Positions 1-9,704 are shown, counted from the stretch's first letter. The stretch: 64,000 nucleotides of DNA from Rikenellaceae bacterium (GCA_021201795.1 JAJQEF010000016.1:102533-166532); one strand, 5' to 3'. The notes: generated by a model from the letters alone, not told the origin. Made by a program: numbers and translations.

Positions 1-1
1 A

Positions 2-553
2 GGGGAATACGGTTCAGGAGGTTCCGTTACCCATGTTAACGATACCCTCCGGAGACCTTACACGCGTGAACGCTTGAATCCCGAGAGGTAGCAGAGCAGG
101 TATCACGAGAAGTTTTATGAAATCGTAAATAATTATCCTTCGTTGTGGGGAACATTCATCAATGCTATGTTCGATTACGGATCGGTGAATTATATTCGCG
201 GAGATAGTCCCGGAGTGGTTAATCTGGGAATGGTGACTTACGACCGCAGATTTAAAAAAGACGCATTTTATTTTTATAAAGCGAACTGGGACGATCTCGA
301 AGCATTCGTATATATATCTGATAAAAGATGGAACGAAAGGGTGGATGAGCTGCAGAATATCCGTGTTTATTCTAATCAACAAACGGTAGAGCTCTTTGTC
401 AACGGAAAGTCTTATGGGACCATTCGGGGGAAGAATGGGGTCTTCATTTGGCCGAACGTACGTTTACAAAGAGGTCTGAATACTATAGAAGCCTATTCGG
501 GTAGAGTTAGCGATATGACGGAAATATCCGTAAATCCTTACATTATAAGATAA
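2..553 (+). pseudogene. GH2 family glycosidase, C-terminal part, interrupted by a TAG codon
   Basis: The window opens inside a gene read in the frame that starts at base 2. The translation begins EYGSGGSVTHVND, the region after the nucleophile Glu in Bacteroidetes glycoside hydrolase family 2 beta-galactosidases, and continues through WGTFINAMFDYG and LVTYDRR-like and FYFYKANW-like segments typical of this family, followed by a C-terminal beta-sandwich with an ELFVNGKSYG motif. An in-frame TAG lies at 89-91, in the segment NPER-stop-QSRYHEKF, where I recall a Tyr (PEEYQ or similar) in relatives. Coding similarity is continuous on both sides, so this looks like a single nonsense change. Internal restart at 143 would give only a domain without a catalytic site. 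The 5' end lies outside the window. It could be a true pseudogene or a consensus error. Confidence 0.8.
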
Positions 554-641
554 TAAGAGCGGAAGATATTCTGAATGGTCTGATTGTTGAAGTGTTTCTG
601 TATTTTAAGAGAAATTGTCGAACAATTAAACTATTAGAATT

Positions 642-881
642 ATGTTTCATCATCACAAAAAACTCAGTCACAAGCCTAAAGAGGGAAAATTAACGGTAGC
701 TATTGAAAAACGTACGTCTAAAGTTCCTTCGGTAGTTTATCTTTCAGCGTCAGCCGCCGCTACGGCAGCGTCGTTGACATTAAAATGTTTCGGTAAGAAA
801 AACGCTTCTTTATTCGTAGGTCAATGGGCCGCACCGTTACTTATAATGGGGCTATATAATAAAATAGTAAAAACAGAATGA
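642..881 (+). CDS. small membrane protein of unknown function (79 aa)
   Basis: A short protein starting MFHHHKKLSHK, with a basic, His-rich N-terminus followed by two hydrophobic stretches (about residues 29-47, rich in Ala and Ser, and 57-72) that could form two membrane helices. I do not recognise the family. It stands alone between the broken GH2 gene and the convergent cyd operon and ends just before a strong terminator, which supports a real transcription unit. No Shine-Dalgarno is visible, as usual in this phylum. Confidence 0.6.
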   Translation: MFHHHKKLSHKPKEGKLTVAIEKRTSKVPSVVYLSASAAATAASLTLKCFGKKNASLFVGQWAAPLLIMGLYNKIVKTE

Positions 882-889
882 CACGACTG

Positions 890-920
890 AAAATAAGGAG
901 AGCACTGCTCTCCTTATTTT
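890..920. terminator. bidirectional terminator between the small membrane protein and cydB
   Basis: A near-perfect palindrome with 15-nt arms (890-904 and 906-920) around a single central base, flanked by A and T runs on the two sides. It sits between two convergent genes and overlaps the cydB stop codon, so it can terminate both. Confidence 0.85.
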
Positions 921-2069
921 AATACTGATGGGTATCCGATTCCAGTTCCTTACCGGTAATTTTTACTTTTCCAAGAGACCTCCATACATACCATATGTAC
1001 CATATCACTACAGGCAGAAGAAGCGACACCCAGCTCATCACCGTAAGAGTGAACTTACTTGACGAACTGTTGTAAATCGTAAGTGAGCTTTGCAGATCCG
1101 ACATTGAAGGATAATATGCCGTATTGTTGTACCCGGCGATAATCATAAGTGCCAGTACGGTGGCAACTGTTCCGAATCCGGTGACCCAGAAGCCCTTGCC
1201 GTTATTGCGGATAAGATCGTTCAATATTCCTGCAAGTACCGAGAGTACTCCCACTGCCATTAATATCAGCACCATAGGCATATCCCACAGATTTTTGGCA
1301 TATTTAAATTTTTCCATATAAATCAAACCCGTATCCGGTTCTACTGCGAAGCCTGTCGAAAACAGGATGCTCACAAGAAATAAAAGAAAAAATACAAGGA
1401 ACGGAACGACATTATATAACATATGTTTTTTCGAACGTTCGAAGATTATTTTTTCATCTATGCTGTTCATGAAAAATTGCAGACCGAGTACTCTTGCGAG
1501 GAAAAGCACGGCAAGCCCCAGAGAAATATTACGGTAATCCGCCAGTGCATCGAGCCCCCTCCACGGAGTGGTCCATTGCGAAATTGTGACGCTTCCTCCG
1601 AGATTGGTAAGATTGGCAGTAGAAACGGTAAACTGCGCCCCTGTGAAAAAAGTTCCTACCGCAACTCCCAACAGAAATGTTCCTGCGATCCCGTTTATCA
1701 GCAGGAAAGCATTGTATGTTTTCATCCCGAAAATATTCCCCGGTTTGCGCCTGAATTCATACGATACCGCCTGAAGTACGAATACGAAAAGTATCAGCAT
1801 CCACACGTAAAAGGCTCCGCCGAAACTCGTACTGTAAAATAACGGGAAAGATGCGAAAAACGCCCCACCGAACGTTACGAGAGTTGTAAAAGTGAGTTCC
1901 CATTTCCTCCCGAGAACGTTAGCTATGACGTTGCGCTCCGCTTCGGTTCTGCCTATCGTGTAAAGCAAACCCTGCCCCCCTGTACGAACATCAGAAATAC
2001 AAGCGCAGCCGCCAGCAGTGAAATTATGAACCACCAATAATGCTGAAGAAAAATGTATGTAGTATCCAT
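919..2069 (-). pseudogene. cydB: cytochrome bd ubiquinol oxidase subunit II, frameshifted near the N-terminus
   Basis: Subunit II of the bd-type quinol oxidase, an integral membrane protein that with CydA reduces oxygen with quinol. From an ATG at 2069 the frame reads MDTTYIFLQHYWW and on to FLMFVQGG, the expected N-terminal helix, then leaves frame. The expected continuation (QGLLYTIGRTEAE, then the remaining helices to the end) is found in the next frame. The break is at a C6 run on the plus strand (1975-1980); seven bases would restore one 383-codon reading frame. Start follows the cydA stop by 12 nt, as expected for an operon. The rest of the protein looks intact. It may be a sequencing error, a phase-variable tract or a recent lesion. 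A start further inside the second frame would lose the first transmembrane helix. Confidence 0.85.
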
Positions 2070-2081
2070 AATGTGTCGTTT

Positions 2082-3671
2082 TTAAGATTGTTTTTCCGAT
2101 TTTCCGCCCGGTCCCAGTTTAATCTGTCTGGTCATGATTTTCACTTCCGCAAATAGCAGCGCCGTAAAGAGCGCAAGGAACAGGAAGAACGTTACTATCA
2201 CCGATCCTGCGTCGACCCTTGAAACCGCCGCGACCGTAGGCAGAAGATACTGTATCGTCCATGGCTGCCTTCCGACCTCTGTCACTACCCAGCCCGTCTG
2301 TCCGGCAAAATACGCAAACGGTATCGACCATAGTAATACATATAAAACCCATCGTTTTTTATCTATCGATTTTTTATAGAGTAAAATCAATACCACCGTA
2401 AACATCAATATAAAATAAAACCCCAGTCCGACCATTACGCGAAAACTGTAAAATACCAACGGTATGTTGGGAACAGCCTGCTGGGGAGTTGTGAGGTAAC
2501 CATATCCGAAGTAACGATAATATTTGTCCATAAACTCTCTGCCTTGTTCGGTAGACGGATCGAAATTCCGTTTCACATCTGCAAGAGCCTCATGGTCGCC
2601 GTCGTCTTTAGCCTTCCTGAACCGACGCATCTCATCGATAACTATTTTTCCGCGCGCGATTTTTTCTTCAGTGGAGATTATTCCCATCTCTTCATTCCCG
2701 TACAATAAATCGTTTATTCCCGGTACGAATGCGTCCTTATCCCCGAAACTCATGAACGACAGCATTTTCGGAAGTTTTATTTCCCAGTAGTTAACCGTTT
2801 CATTGCTGACCCGTTCGCTTTCAGGCTTCATCATGCTTATAACCGTCAGGTCCGCACCATGCTGTCCGTCGTAGAGAGCCTCTATCGATGCGAGCTTCAT
2901 AGGCTGTACTCTTGCTACCAGTTTTGCAGAACGATCCCCTGAAGTTGCAGCGAATATAGAACATACCAGCCCGAATATGGCAGCTATCTTCATACTGTCC
3001 TTAGCCATGCGGTGCTCGCGGTTCTTAAGCAGGAACCACGCGCTGATACCTATCACGAACACGCTTCCGAGTATATATCCCGAAAGAACGGTGTGAAAAA
3101 ATTTGTTAAGCGCGACAGGGGAGAGCAGAACCTCCCAGAATGACGTCATTTCATTTCTCGCTGTCTCTATGTTGAATGTCATTCCAACCGGATACTGCAT
3201 CCATGCGTTTGCGACTAATATCCACAGGGCGGATAAACTTGCGCCTATCGCCGGCAGCCATGTGGCGGTAAGATGGAACCCTTTGGATACCTTATCCCAT
3301 CCGAAAAACATTACAGCTATAAATGTGGCCTCGAGAAAAAATGCCATAATTCCTTCAATGGCGAGGGGCGCCCCGAATATATCGCCCACGAAGTGAGAAT
3401 AATTCGACCAGTTGGTGCCGAATTCGAATTCCAGTATTATCCCGGTCGCTACTCCGATGGCGAAGTTTATTCCGAACAGCTTCATCCAGAATTTCACGGT
3501 GCGCTTCCAGTATTCGTCCCCGGTTTTATAATATATGGTCTCCATAAAGGCACATAAAAAACCGAGTCCGAGGGTGAGCGGTACGAAAAGCCAGTGATAA
3601 ATGGCCGTCATAGCGAACTGTGCCCGTGACCAGTCCACTACGCTCATAAGATCAGTCGTAGTCAGCAGCAT
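2082..3671 (-). CDS. cydA: cytochrome bd ubiquinol oxidase subunit I
   Basis: Catalytic subunit of the bd-type terminal oxidase in the cytoplasmic membrane. The 529-residue protein carries the N-terminal SRAQFAMTAIYHWLFVPLTLG segment with the probable haem ligand His26, the GINFAIGVATG and FGTNWS helices, and a second probable haem ligand in KFFHTVLSGY. A Q-loop region contains VQPMKLASIEALYDG, and GWVVTEVGRQPW lies near the C-terminus. Length matches Bacteroidetes CydA. The start at 3671 overlaps the upstream DUF4492 gene by 20 nt; an alternative ATG at 3647 would avoid the overlap, but the longer form matches the family N-terminus better. It is followed by cydB. Confidence 0.95.
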   Translation of the reverse strand: MLLTTTDLMSVVDWSRAQFAMTAIYHWLFVPLTLGLGFLCAFMETIYYKTGDEYWKRTVKFWMKLFGINFAIGVATGIILEFEFGTNWSNYSHFVGDIFGAPLAIEGIMAFFLEATFIAVMFFGWDKVSKGFHLTATWLPAIGASLSALWILVANAWMQYPVGMTFNIETARNEMTSFWEVLLSPVALNKFFHTVLSGYILGSVFVIGISAWFLLKNREHRMAKDSMKIAAIFGLVCSIFAATSGDRSAKLVARVQPMKLASIEALYDGQHGADLTVISMMKPESERVSNETVNYWEIKLPKMLSFMSFGDKDAFVPGINDLLYGNEEMGIISTEEKIARGKIVIDEMRRFRKAKDDGDHEALADVKRNFDPSTEQGREFMDKYYRYFGYGYLTTPQQAVPNIPLVFYSFRVMVGLGFYFILMFTVVLILLYKKSIDKKRWVLYVLLWSIPFAYFAGQTGWVVTEVGRQPWTIQYLLPTVAAVSRVDAGSVIVTFFLFLALFTALLFAEVKIMTRQIKLGPGGKSEKQS

Positions 3672-3897
3672 AATCTTCTTGGTTTACTGTTGTGAAATTT
3701 TTGATAACCTGTTCGCATTTTTCTTCGTCGGTGTCGTATTGTCCGAGAACGCTGGGGAAAAAGAAAAGTTTGAGAACAGCGAACATGATGAAGAGTTTTA
3801 TAAGGATGATAGCCCACAAAGTACGACCTAATGTCTTGCTCTGAAAGCCTTCCTTGTAAAACATGAAAACCCGGTAAAAGACATTTCTTCTTTCCAT
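3652..3897 (-). CDS. DUF4492 protein, first gene of the cyd operon
   Basis: An 81-residue protein starting MERRNVFYRVFMFYKEGF with one transmembrane segment (about residues 29-50) and an acidic C-terminal tail. In Bacteroidetes a DUF4492 gene commonly precedes cydAB, so it may help assemble or stabilise the oxidase; that role is inference. An ATG three codons upstream (3906) is possible, but the -7 promoter element lies only about 18 nt from 3897, so the shorter form fits better. Confidence 0.8.
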   Translation of the reverse strand: MERRNVFYRVFMFYKEGFQSKTLGRTLWAIILIKLFIMFAVLKLFFFPSVLGQYDTDEEKCEQVIKNFTTVNQEDYAADYD

Positions 3898-3914
3898 GTT
3901 CCCCACGCTTTATA

Positions 3915-3923
3915 TCAAATTTA
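3915..3923 (-). promoter_or_regulatory. -7 promoter element for the cyd operon
   Basis: On the minus strand the sequence TAAATTTGA fits the Bacteroidetes -7 consensus TAnnTTTG, about 18 nt upstream of the DUF4492 start. The -33 TTG element is not clear. Confidence 0.45.
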
Positions 3924-3954
3924 TAAAAAAAATTTTAAGAACCATAGGTTTTAG

Positions 3955-3963
3955 TATATTTGC
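3955..3963 (+). promoter_or_regulatory. -7 promoter element for the GH2 gene at 3992
   Basis: TATATTTGC matches the TAnnTTTG consensus and lies 28 nt before the start codon. It is divergent from the cyd operon promoter. A -33 box is weak. Confidence 0.6.
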
Positions 3964-3991
3964 ATGTAGTGAAACCTAACTAAATTAAAAT

Positions 3992-6463
3992 ATGAAACTA
4001 ACACTTACAAAAACCGTTCTTCTTTTTACGGCTTTGCTGCTGTTATGCCCGGGAATTACCGGTGCCAGGGACGTTATGAAACTTGAATACGACTGGAAGT
4101 TCACCCGCGGCGATGTTTCAGGATCAGAGAAACCCGGATTTAACGACGCTTCATGGGAAACGGTCGATGTTCCGCATGACTGGGCCATAAAAGGGCCTTT
4201 CGATCTTGAAATAGATTCACAGGTCGTTCAGGTGGATGAGGACGGCGATAAAGTTCCTGCACTGCGTACCGGACGTACCGGAGCGCTTCCGTTCCTCGGT
4301 GTAGGCTGGTACAGGAAATCTGTCGACATACCGTCGGAATACAGCGGTAAACGATTCTACATAGAATTCGACGGAGCCATGAGCAATGCCGAAGTATTTA
4401 TAAACGGTACCTCAGTGGGATTCCATCCCTATGGATACACTTCCTTCGGATACGACATAACAGAACAGATTAAAGCCGGAAGTGACAACATTATAGCAGT
4501 TAGGCTTGAAAACAAAGAAGAATCGTCCAGATGGTATCCCGGAGGCGGTCTTTACCGTAATGTAAGATTGGTAGTTACTAGCCCTATACATGTTGCAAAA
4601 TGGGGAACGTTCGTAAGAACGCCTGTGGCCGATCCGGTTATTTCCGAAATCATTGTATCTACCGATGTGGAGAACCATACAGGGCAGCCAGCCGATGTAG
4701 CGGTTATTACGGAAATAAAAGAACCTAACGGTAAACTAATTACAAAATCCATACGGATCAAAAGAGCTGCCGAAGAGAAATTCACCCTTCATGATACGAT
4801 GGAGATCTATGCCCCGATTTTATGGAGTCCGAACAGGCCCGCCCTCTATACAGTCGTTACCTCGATCATTAAAAGAGATGAATCCGAAGAATTATTGGAT
4901 CAATATGAAACACCGTTCGGCATCAGAAGCGTGGAATTCGATACCGATAAAGGTTTTATATTCAATGGCGAGATTACTCAAATGAAAGGCGTGTGTCTTC
5001 ACCACGACTTAGGACCATTGGGTGCCGCCGTAAATTACCGGGCTACCGAAAGACAAATACAGTTACTTAAAAGTATGGGTTGTAACGCAATCCGTACAGC
5101 CCACAATCCTGCATCGCCTGAACTGATCCAACTCTGCGACCGCATGGGAATGTTCGTTATAGAAGAAGCGTTCGACGAATGGAAGGCAGGGAAAAATAAA
5201 AACGGATACTCCCTTGTTTTCGACGAATGGGCGGGGAAAGATATAATATCTATGATTCACCGCGACCGTAACAGTCCTTCTATCGTTCTATGGAGCATAG
5301 GTAATGAAATCAGGGAACAGGTGCAGTCCGGAGGCGGACAGGTTGCGAAGTACCTCGCTGATATTTGCAGACGGGAAGATCCTACGAGGCTTACTACTGC
5401 CGGTTTCGACCGCCACCGTTATGCATTCCAGAACGGACTTGCCGAAGCAATCGACGTTGTCGGATTCAACTATAAACCCCATGACTATGCGTGGGCGAAA
5501 GAAACTTATCCCGGTGTAATTCTTTACGGAAGTGAAACTGCGTCCACCGTAAGTTCACGCGGACACTATGTCTTCCCTGTCGTGGACAGCGAGAAAAAAT
5601 CCCCTCAGCATAAGGACTCACAAGCATCGTCATACGATACCGAAACCACTTCATGGGCCACACTTCCCGATACCGAATTCGCAGCGATAGACGATAATGA
5701 TTTCGTGTTCGGCGAATTCGTCTGGACGGGATTCGACTATCTCGGCGAACCTTCGCCGTATAACGATAATTCGCCTGCAAGAAGTTCTTACTTCGGAATT
5801 CTCGACCTTGCAGGGCTTCCTAAAGACAGATTCTATCTTTACAAGAGTCGTTGGAGCAATGAATCTGTTCTGCATCTGCTGCCGCACTGGTCATGGGACG
5901 GAAGGAAAGGAGAGGCGACCCCGGTTTACTGTTACACGAATTACCCTAAGGCTGAACTCTTTGTGAACGGTAAATCGCATGGCGTGAAAGAAAAAAGCAA
6001 TGAAAATAAATACACACGTTACAGATTGATCTGGGACGATGTGGTTTATGAGCCCGGAGAAATTAAAGTAGTAGCTTACGATGATAATGGTAATGCAGTT
6101 GCCGAAACCTCCAGAAAAACAGAAGGAAAGCCATATAAGATAGAGCTTACCGCCGACAGAATCAACCTCGATGCAGGGTCGAAGGACCTCTCTTTCGTGA
6201 CAGTTAAAGTAGTGGATAAAGACGGTAATCTCTGCCCTATGGCGGATAATGAGATTAAATTCAGTATCAGCGGAGCAGGGGAGCTTCAGGCTGTCTGCAA
6301 CGGTGACGCTACGTCGCAGGTATCGTTTGCGTCCGATAAAATGCCTGCGTTCAACGGAATGCTGGTGGCGATAGTCAAAACTAACGGCGAGACCGGCGAT
6401 ATAGAATTGACCGCATCATCACCAAAATTGAAACAGGAAAAAGTATTGTTATCTGCTAAATAA
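3992..6463 (+). CDS. secreted GH2 family beta-galactosidase
   Basis: An 823-residue glycosidase with an N-terminal signal peptide (MKLTLTKTVLLF, cleavage near residue 25). The order is the classic GH2 one: sugar-binding jelly roll (about 30-210, with GVGWYRKSVDIP and RWYPGGGLYRNVRL), an immunoglobulin-like domain, a TIM barrel from about 325, then C-terminal beta domains with an ELFVNGKSHG motif. The probable acid/base is Glu439 in SIGNEIREQ and the nucleophile Glu515 in YGSETAST. It probably releases beta-galactose from glycans in the periplasm or at the cell surface; the exact linkage cannot be read from sequence. Its 3' end overlaps convergent folC by 15 nt. No SusC/SusD pair is adjacent. 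Confidence 0.9.
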   Translation: MKLTLTKTVLLFTALLLLCPGITGARDVMKLEYDWKFTRGDVSGSEKPGFNDASWETVDVPHDWAIKGPFDLEIDSQVVQVDEDGDKVPALRTGRTGALPFLGVGWYRKSVDIPSEYSGKRFYIEFDGAMSNAEVFINGTSVGFHPYGYTSFGYDITEQIKAGSDNIIAVRLENKEESSRWYPGGGLYRNVRLVVTSPIHVAKWGTFVRTPVADPVISEIIVSTDVENHTGQPADVAVITEIKEPNGKLITKSIRIKRAAEEKFTLHDTMEIYAPILWSPNRPALYTVVTSIIKRDESEELLDQYETPFGIRSVEFDTDKGFIFNGEITQMKGVCLHHDLGPLGAAVNYRATERQIQLLKSMGCNAIRTAHNPASPELIQLCDRMGMFVIEEAFDEWKAGKNKNGYSLVFDEWAGKDIISMIHRDRNSPSIVLWSIGNEIREQVQSGGGQVAKYLADICRREDPTRLTTAGFDRHRYAFQNGLAEAIDVVGFNYKPHDYAWAKETYPGVILYGSETASTVSSRGHYVFPVVDSEKKSPQHKDSQASSYDTETTSWATLPDTEFAAIDDNDFVFGEFVWTGFDYLGEPSPYNDNSPARSSYFGILDLAGLPKDRFYLYKSRWSNESVLHLLPHWSWDGRKGEATPVYCYTNYPKAELFVNGKSHGVKEKSNENKYTRYRLIWDDVVYEPGEIKVVAYDDNGNAVAETSRKTEGKPYKIELTADRINLDAGSKDLSFVTVKVVDKDGNLCPMADNEIKFSISGAGELQAVCNGDATSQVSFASDKMPAFNGMLVAIVKTNGETGDIELTASSPKLKQEKVLLSAK

Positions 6464-7756
6464 ATCCGGAGTTACCTCCGCGACCACAAAAGTACTGCCT
6501 CCGACGTAGATAAAATCGTCGGGGGCTGCTTTTTTAAGGGCTGCCGCAACAGCATCGCTTACTTTGAGAACTACCTCCCCCCTCAAACCATAGGCTGATG
6601 CCCGAGAATAAAGCTCTTCGGCGTCGAGTGCCCTGTGAATATCAGCCTGTGTAAAAAAATAATAAGCGTCTTTTGGAAACAAAGGTAAAATCCCATCGAG
6701 TTCCTTATCGTTTACGACTCCGAGAATAAAATATAGTTTTTTATACTTACCCCCTCCTAATTGAGCCATGGTTTCAGATAAACCTTCCTTATTATGGGCA
6801 GTGTCGCATATTACAGTAGGGTGACGTTGCCTAATTTGCCATCTTCCGTATAAGCCGGTAGATCCGGATGCTGTTCGTAAACCTTCTTTCACAGCTTCTT
6901 CCGGAACCAGTATATCAGGACATTCTCGTAATATATCTATCGCTGTGAGCACAGTGAGAATATTTTTTCGCTGGTATCTGCCTGCGAGATCGAGTTCGTA
7001 CTCCGTCTCTCTGCCGTCGGAATTTCTCCGGACGCAGATTTTTTGCCCGTTTTCATAGGCAGCCCCCCCTGAAAAAGTATACCTGTCATCCGCAAATACT
7101 ATTTCCGAGCCGCATGCCCCAGCTTTTTTTATGAAAACCGGTGCGGTTTCCGTATCTGTCTCGCCTATTACTACCGGAACGTCATTTTTAATAATTCCTG
7201 CCTTCTCGCCGGCAATCAGAGTTTTGGTGTCTCCGAGAAATTGGGTGTGGTCTGTTCCGATATTGGTAATTACACTCAGAACAGGAGTTATTACATTAGT
7301 CGAATCGAGCCTTCCTCCCATTCCTACTTCGATTACCGCAATATCCACATTGTGGCGTGCGAAATGATCGAATGCCATGAAGACTGTCATTTCGAAAAAA
7401 GAAGGTTTGATTTCCTCGATTTTTCCCCAATGCTGTTTGACGAATTCCACAACTTCGTTTTCGGATATCATTTCACCGTTAACCCGGATACGTTCCCGAA
7501 AATCATACAGGTGGGGAGAAGTGTACAGCCCTGTTTTATAACCTGCCTTCATCAGAATGGAGGTCAGCATGTGCGATACGGAGCCTTTGCCGTTGGTTCC
7601 TGCTACATGTATGGTCATAAATTTTTTGTGCGGGAATCCGAGATATTCGTCCAGACTGTCCGATTTATCCAGTTTGCCGTTGTAGGCCGCACCTCCGATA
7701 TTCTGGAATACGGGAAGTGAATTATATAAAAAATCGATTGTCTCGCGGTAATTCAT
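6449..7756 (-). CDS. folC: bifunctional dihydrofolate synthase / folylpolyglutamate synthase
   Basis: A cytoplasmic Mur-ligase-fold enzyme that joins glutamate to dihydropteroate and extends the folate polyglutamate tail with ATP. The 435-residue protein has the P-loop AGTNGKGSV (about 52-60), the YTSPHL segment, IEVGMGGRLDSTN for the Mg/omega loop, ITNIGTDHTQFLG, and CDTAHN in the C-terminal domain. It is the last gene of a metF / LtaS-like / folC run with a 1-nt gap to the gene before it. The pairing of metF and folC suits folate one-carbon metabolism. The 3' ends of folC and the GH2 gene overlap by 15 nt. Confidence 0.93.
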   Translation of the reverse strand: MNYRETIDFLYNSLPVFQNIGGAAYNGKLDKSDSLDEYLGFPHKKFMTIHVAGTNGKGSVSHMLTSILMKAGYKTGLYTSPHLYDFRERIRVNGEMISENEVVEFVKQHWGKIEEIKPSFFEMTVFMAFDHFARHNVDIAVIEVGMGGRLDSTNVITPVLSVITNIGTDHTQFLGDTKTLIAGEKAGIIKNDVPVVIGETDTETAPVFIKKAGACGSEIVFADDRYTFSGGAAYENGQKICVRRNSDGRETEYELDLAGRYQRKNILTVLTAIDILRECPDILVPEEAVKEGLRTASGSTGLYGRWQIRQRHPTVICDTAHNKEGLSETMAQLGGGKYKKLYFILGVVNDKELDGILPLFPKDAYYFFTQADIHRALDAEELYSRASAYGLRGEVVLKVSDAVAAALKKAAPDDFIYVGGSTFVVAEVTPDLFSR

Positions 7757-7757
7757 T

Positions 7758-9695
7758 TTACTGATTATTAGGCACGGTATAATTCATTTCATTCACGTGC
7801 GTGTAATACTGTTGAAGAATCGCCTTCAAATATCTTTCCGCTTTTTTCTGCTGCGGATCGACGGGGTTTTTAAGGTCTTTGATCTGTAGGGTATCGCTCT
7901 TCTCGAAGGCCGAAAGAATGGCGCTGCCGTCTGAAAAAATTACAACCGAATCATTGATGAACTGGAACGATTCGTTAATATAATTCGTGGCATTGGGCAT
8001 ACGTTCCGGTTCATTGAAAACATCCCTCCCGAATGCGAAGTATGGCTTGTCGTAACCGGTAAGTCCTAATAAAGTCGGCATTATATCCATTTGCTGTGCA
8101 ACATTCCTGTCTTTATCTATAATGGCATTATCCGGAGTATAGATGAACATTATTATGGAGCTGTTACCTGTCGGAGTCTTGGTTTTTTCAGCGAAAATTT
8201 CGGATGAAACGTGGTCCGCGACAAATACGAAAATGCTATTCTGGTACCATGGCTCACCCTTGGCATATTCGAAGAAACCGCGTATAGCCAACTCGGTATA
8301 CCTTACAGGTTTATGGATTTTGGTCCGTCCTTCTCCGAGAAGGTTTTTATATCGGTCAGGTACCTGGAACGGATGATGGGAAGTCAGGGTAAAAACCGAT
8401 GCCATAAATGGCTGCTGAAATCCGGAAACGGTTTCAGCCATGTATCGCAAAAACGGTTCGTCCCAGATACCCCACGCCCCGTCGAAATCCGAACTGCCGT
8501 ATATCTTTTCATAATCCTCGCGCATGTATATATTCTCTATACCGGACAGGGAGGCAAATGCCGCGAACCCCATCGAGTTACGCTGGGATCCGCAGAAAAA
8601 AGACGTATAATATCCTTCTTCCGACAGCAGTGCAGGTAGTCCCTTGACGTTCCCGAGAGACTGAGGCAGCAATGCGAAAGGTTTTTTATACGACGGTATG
8701 GATGTTAATATCGAAGGCAGTGCATCTATGGACTTGCGTCCGTTCGCGTAAGCATCCATAAAGACATATCCGCTCGCCATAAGCGAATCTAAAAAAGGAG
8801 TGTTGGTCTCATGTTCTGTGTACAGTTCCGGATTCAGAAATGCCGAATGTTCGCTGCTGAAACTCTCGAGGGTGAAAATTATTACGTTGCGTTTGCCGAG
8901 ATCGTACGTGGATTCGTCGGGATAATGGTACGGAGTGAATATTTTCTCAAGTTCTTCTTTTGTAAAATAGGCCGGCACCTCGATACGGCTGGATCCTAAC
9001 GTTCGTATGATGCAGAACGGATTGCTCAATATCATAGCCGCCTTTTGCGGAGATGGAGCGTATTGTGTCGCATTACCCAATGCCAGCGGACGTACCGCGC
9101 GCGTGAAACCTCCCCGGATTCCTCCGATACACAGTAAAACGGCAATGGCCAGTATCGCTGTGTTCACCGGATAGTAAACGTAATTGTTCCTGATCCGGAA
9201 CGGATGATATTTTATTTTTCGGTATGCGCGGGCCATTCCCGATATCAGGAGGATTCCTATTATTACTACGTACCAATTCTCTGCCGTGAATTTCCCGATT
9301 AATACCCAGTTGTTGTCGTTCCCTGTAAAATGGAATTCGTCCGAGGTAAATCTCTTTTTGGCGTAATGGAAATAAATGCTGTCCGCCAGATTCAGAATGA
9401 TAACGATGCTGTTGACAACAAGGAACAGCCATTTTAAAACTCTCTGGTATAATGAATGAGCTCGAAACCGGAACGGTATCAAGGACAGGAATATAAAAAG
9501 TGAATTAACATACAGCACCGATATGGTGTCGAAGATAAAGGAGCCCCTTACAAGTCCCGGGATTTCCGCGAAGACGATCGCTCCCAGGGAGTCGGTATTC
9601 ATTGCGTAAAATAATATCCTGCACAGAAAAAGCAGGACATAAACGATTAATAACCGTTTAATCAAAATGGCGAGATCGTTTCTGAATAATCTCAT
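7758..9695 (-). CDS. LtaS-like membrane sulfatase-fold phosphoglycerol transferase
   Basis: A 645-residue membrane enzyme with about five N-terminal transmembrane helices followed from about residue 260 by an extracytoplasmic alkaline phosphatase/sulfatase domain. It carries the metal motif FTLESFSSEH and the nucleophile region NGRKSIDALPS (Ser where Gram-positive LtaS has Thr). TLTSHHPF and VFVADHVSSE follow. Members of this group transfer phosphoglycerol or phosphoethanolamine to glycans or lipids. Bacteroidetes lack classic lipoteichoic acid, so the acceptor here is unknown. It lies between metF and folC (9-nt and 1-nt gaps), clearly co-transcribed, though a metabolic link is not evident. 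Confidence 0.8.
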   Translation of the reverse strand: MRLFRNDLAILIKRLLIVYVLLFLCRILFYAMNTDSLGAIVFAEIPGLVRGSFIFDTISVLYVNSLFIFLSLIPFRFRAHSLYQRVLKWLFLVVNSIVIILNLADSIYFHYAKKRFTSDEFHFTGNDNNWVLIGKFTAENWYVVIIGILLISGMARAYRKIKYHPFRIRNNYVYYPVNTAILAIAVLLCIGGIRGGFTRAVRPLALGNATQYAPSPQKAAMILSNPFCIIRTLGSSRIEVPAYFTKEELEKIFTPYHYPDESTYDLGKRNVIIFTLESFSSEHSAFLNPELYTEHETNTPFLDSLMASGYVFMDAYANGRKSIDALPSILTSIPSYKKPFALLPQSLGNVKGLPALLSEEGYYTSFFCGSQRNSMGFAAFASLSGIENIYMREDYEKIYGSSDFDGAWGIWDEPFLRYMAETVSGFQQPFMASVFTLTSHHPFQVPDRYKNLLGEGRTKIHKPVRYTELAIRGFFEYAKGEPWYQNSIFVFVADHVSSEIFAEKTKTPTGNSSIIMFIYTPDNAIIDKDRNVAQQMDIMPTLLGLTGYDKPYFAFGRDVFNEPERMPNATNYINESFQFINDSVVIFSDGSAILSAFEKSDTLQIKDLKNPVDPQQKKAERYLKAILQQYYTHVNEMNYTVPNNQ

Positions 9696-9704
9696 TACCG
9701 GAAA

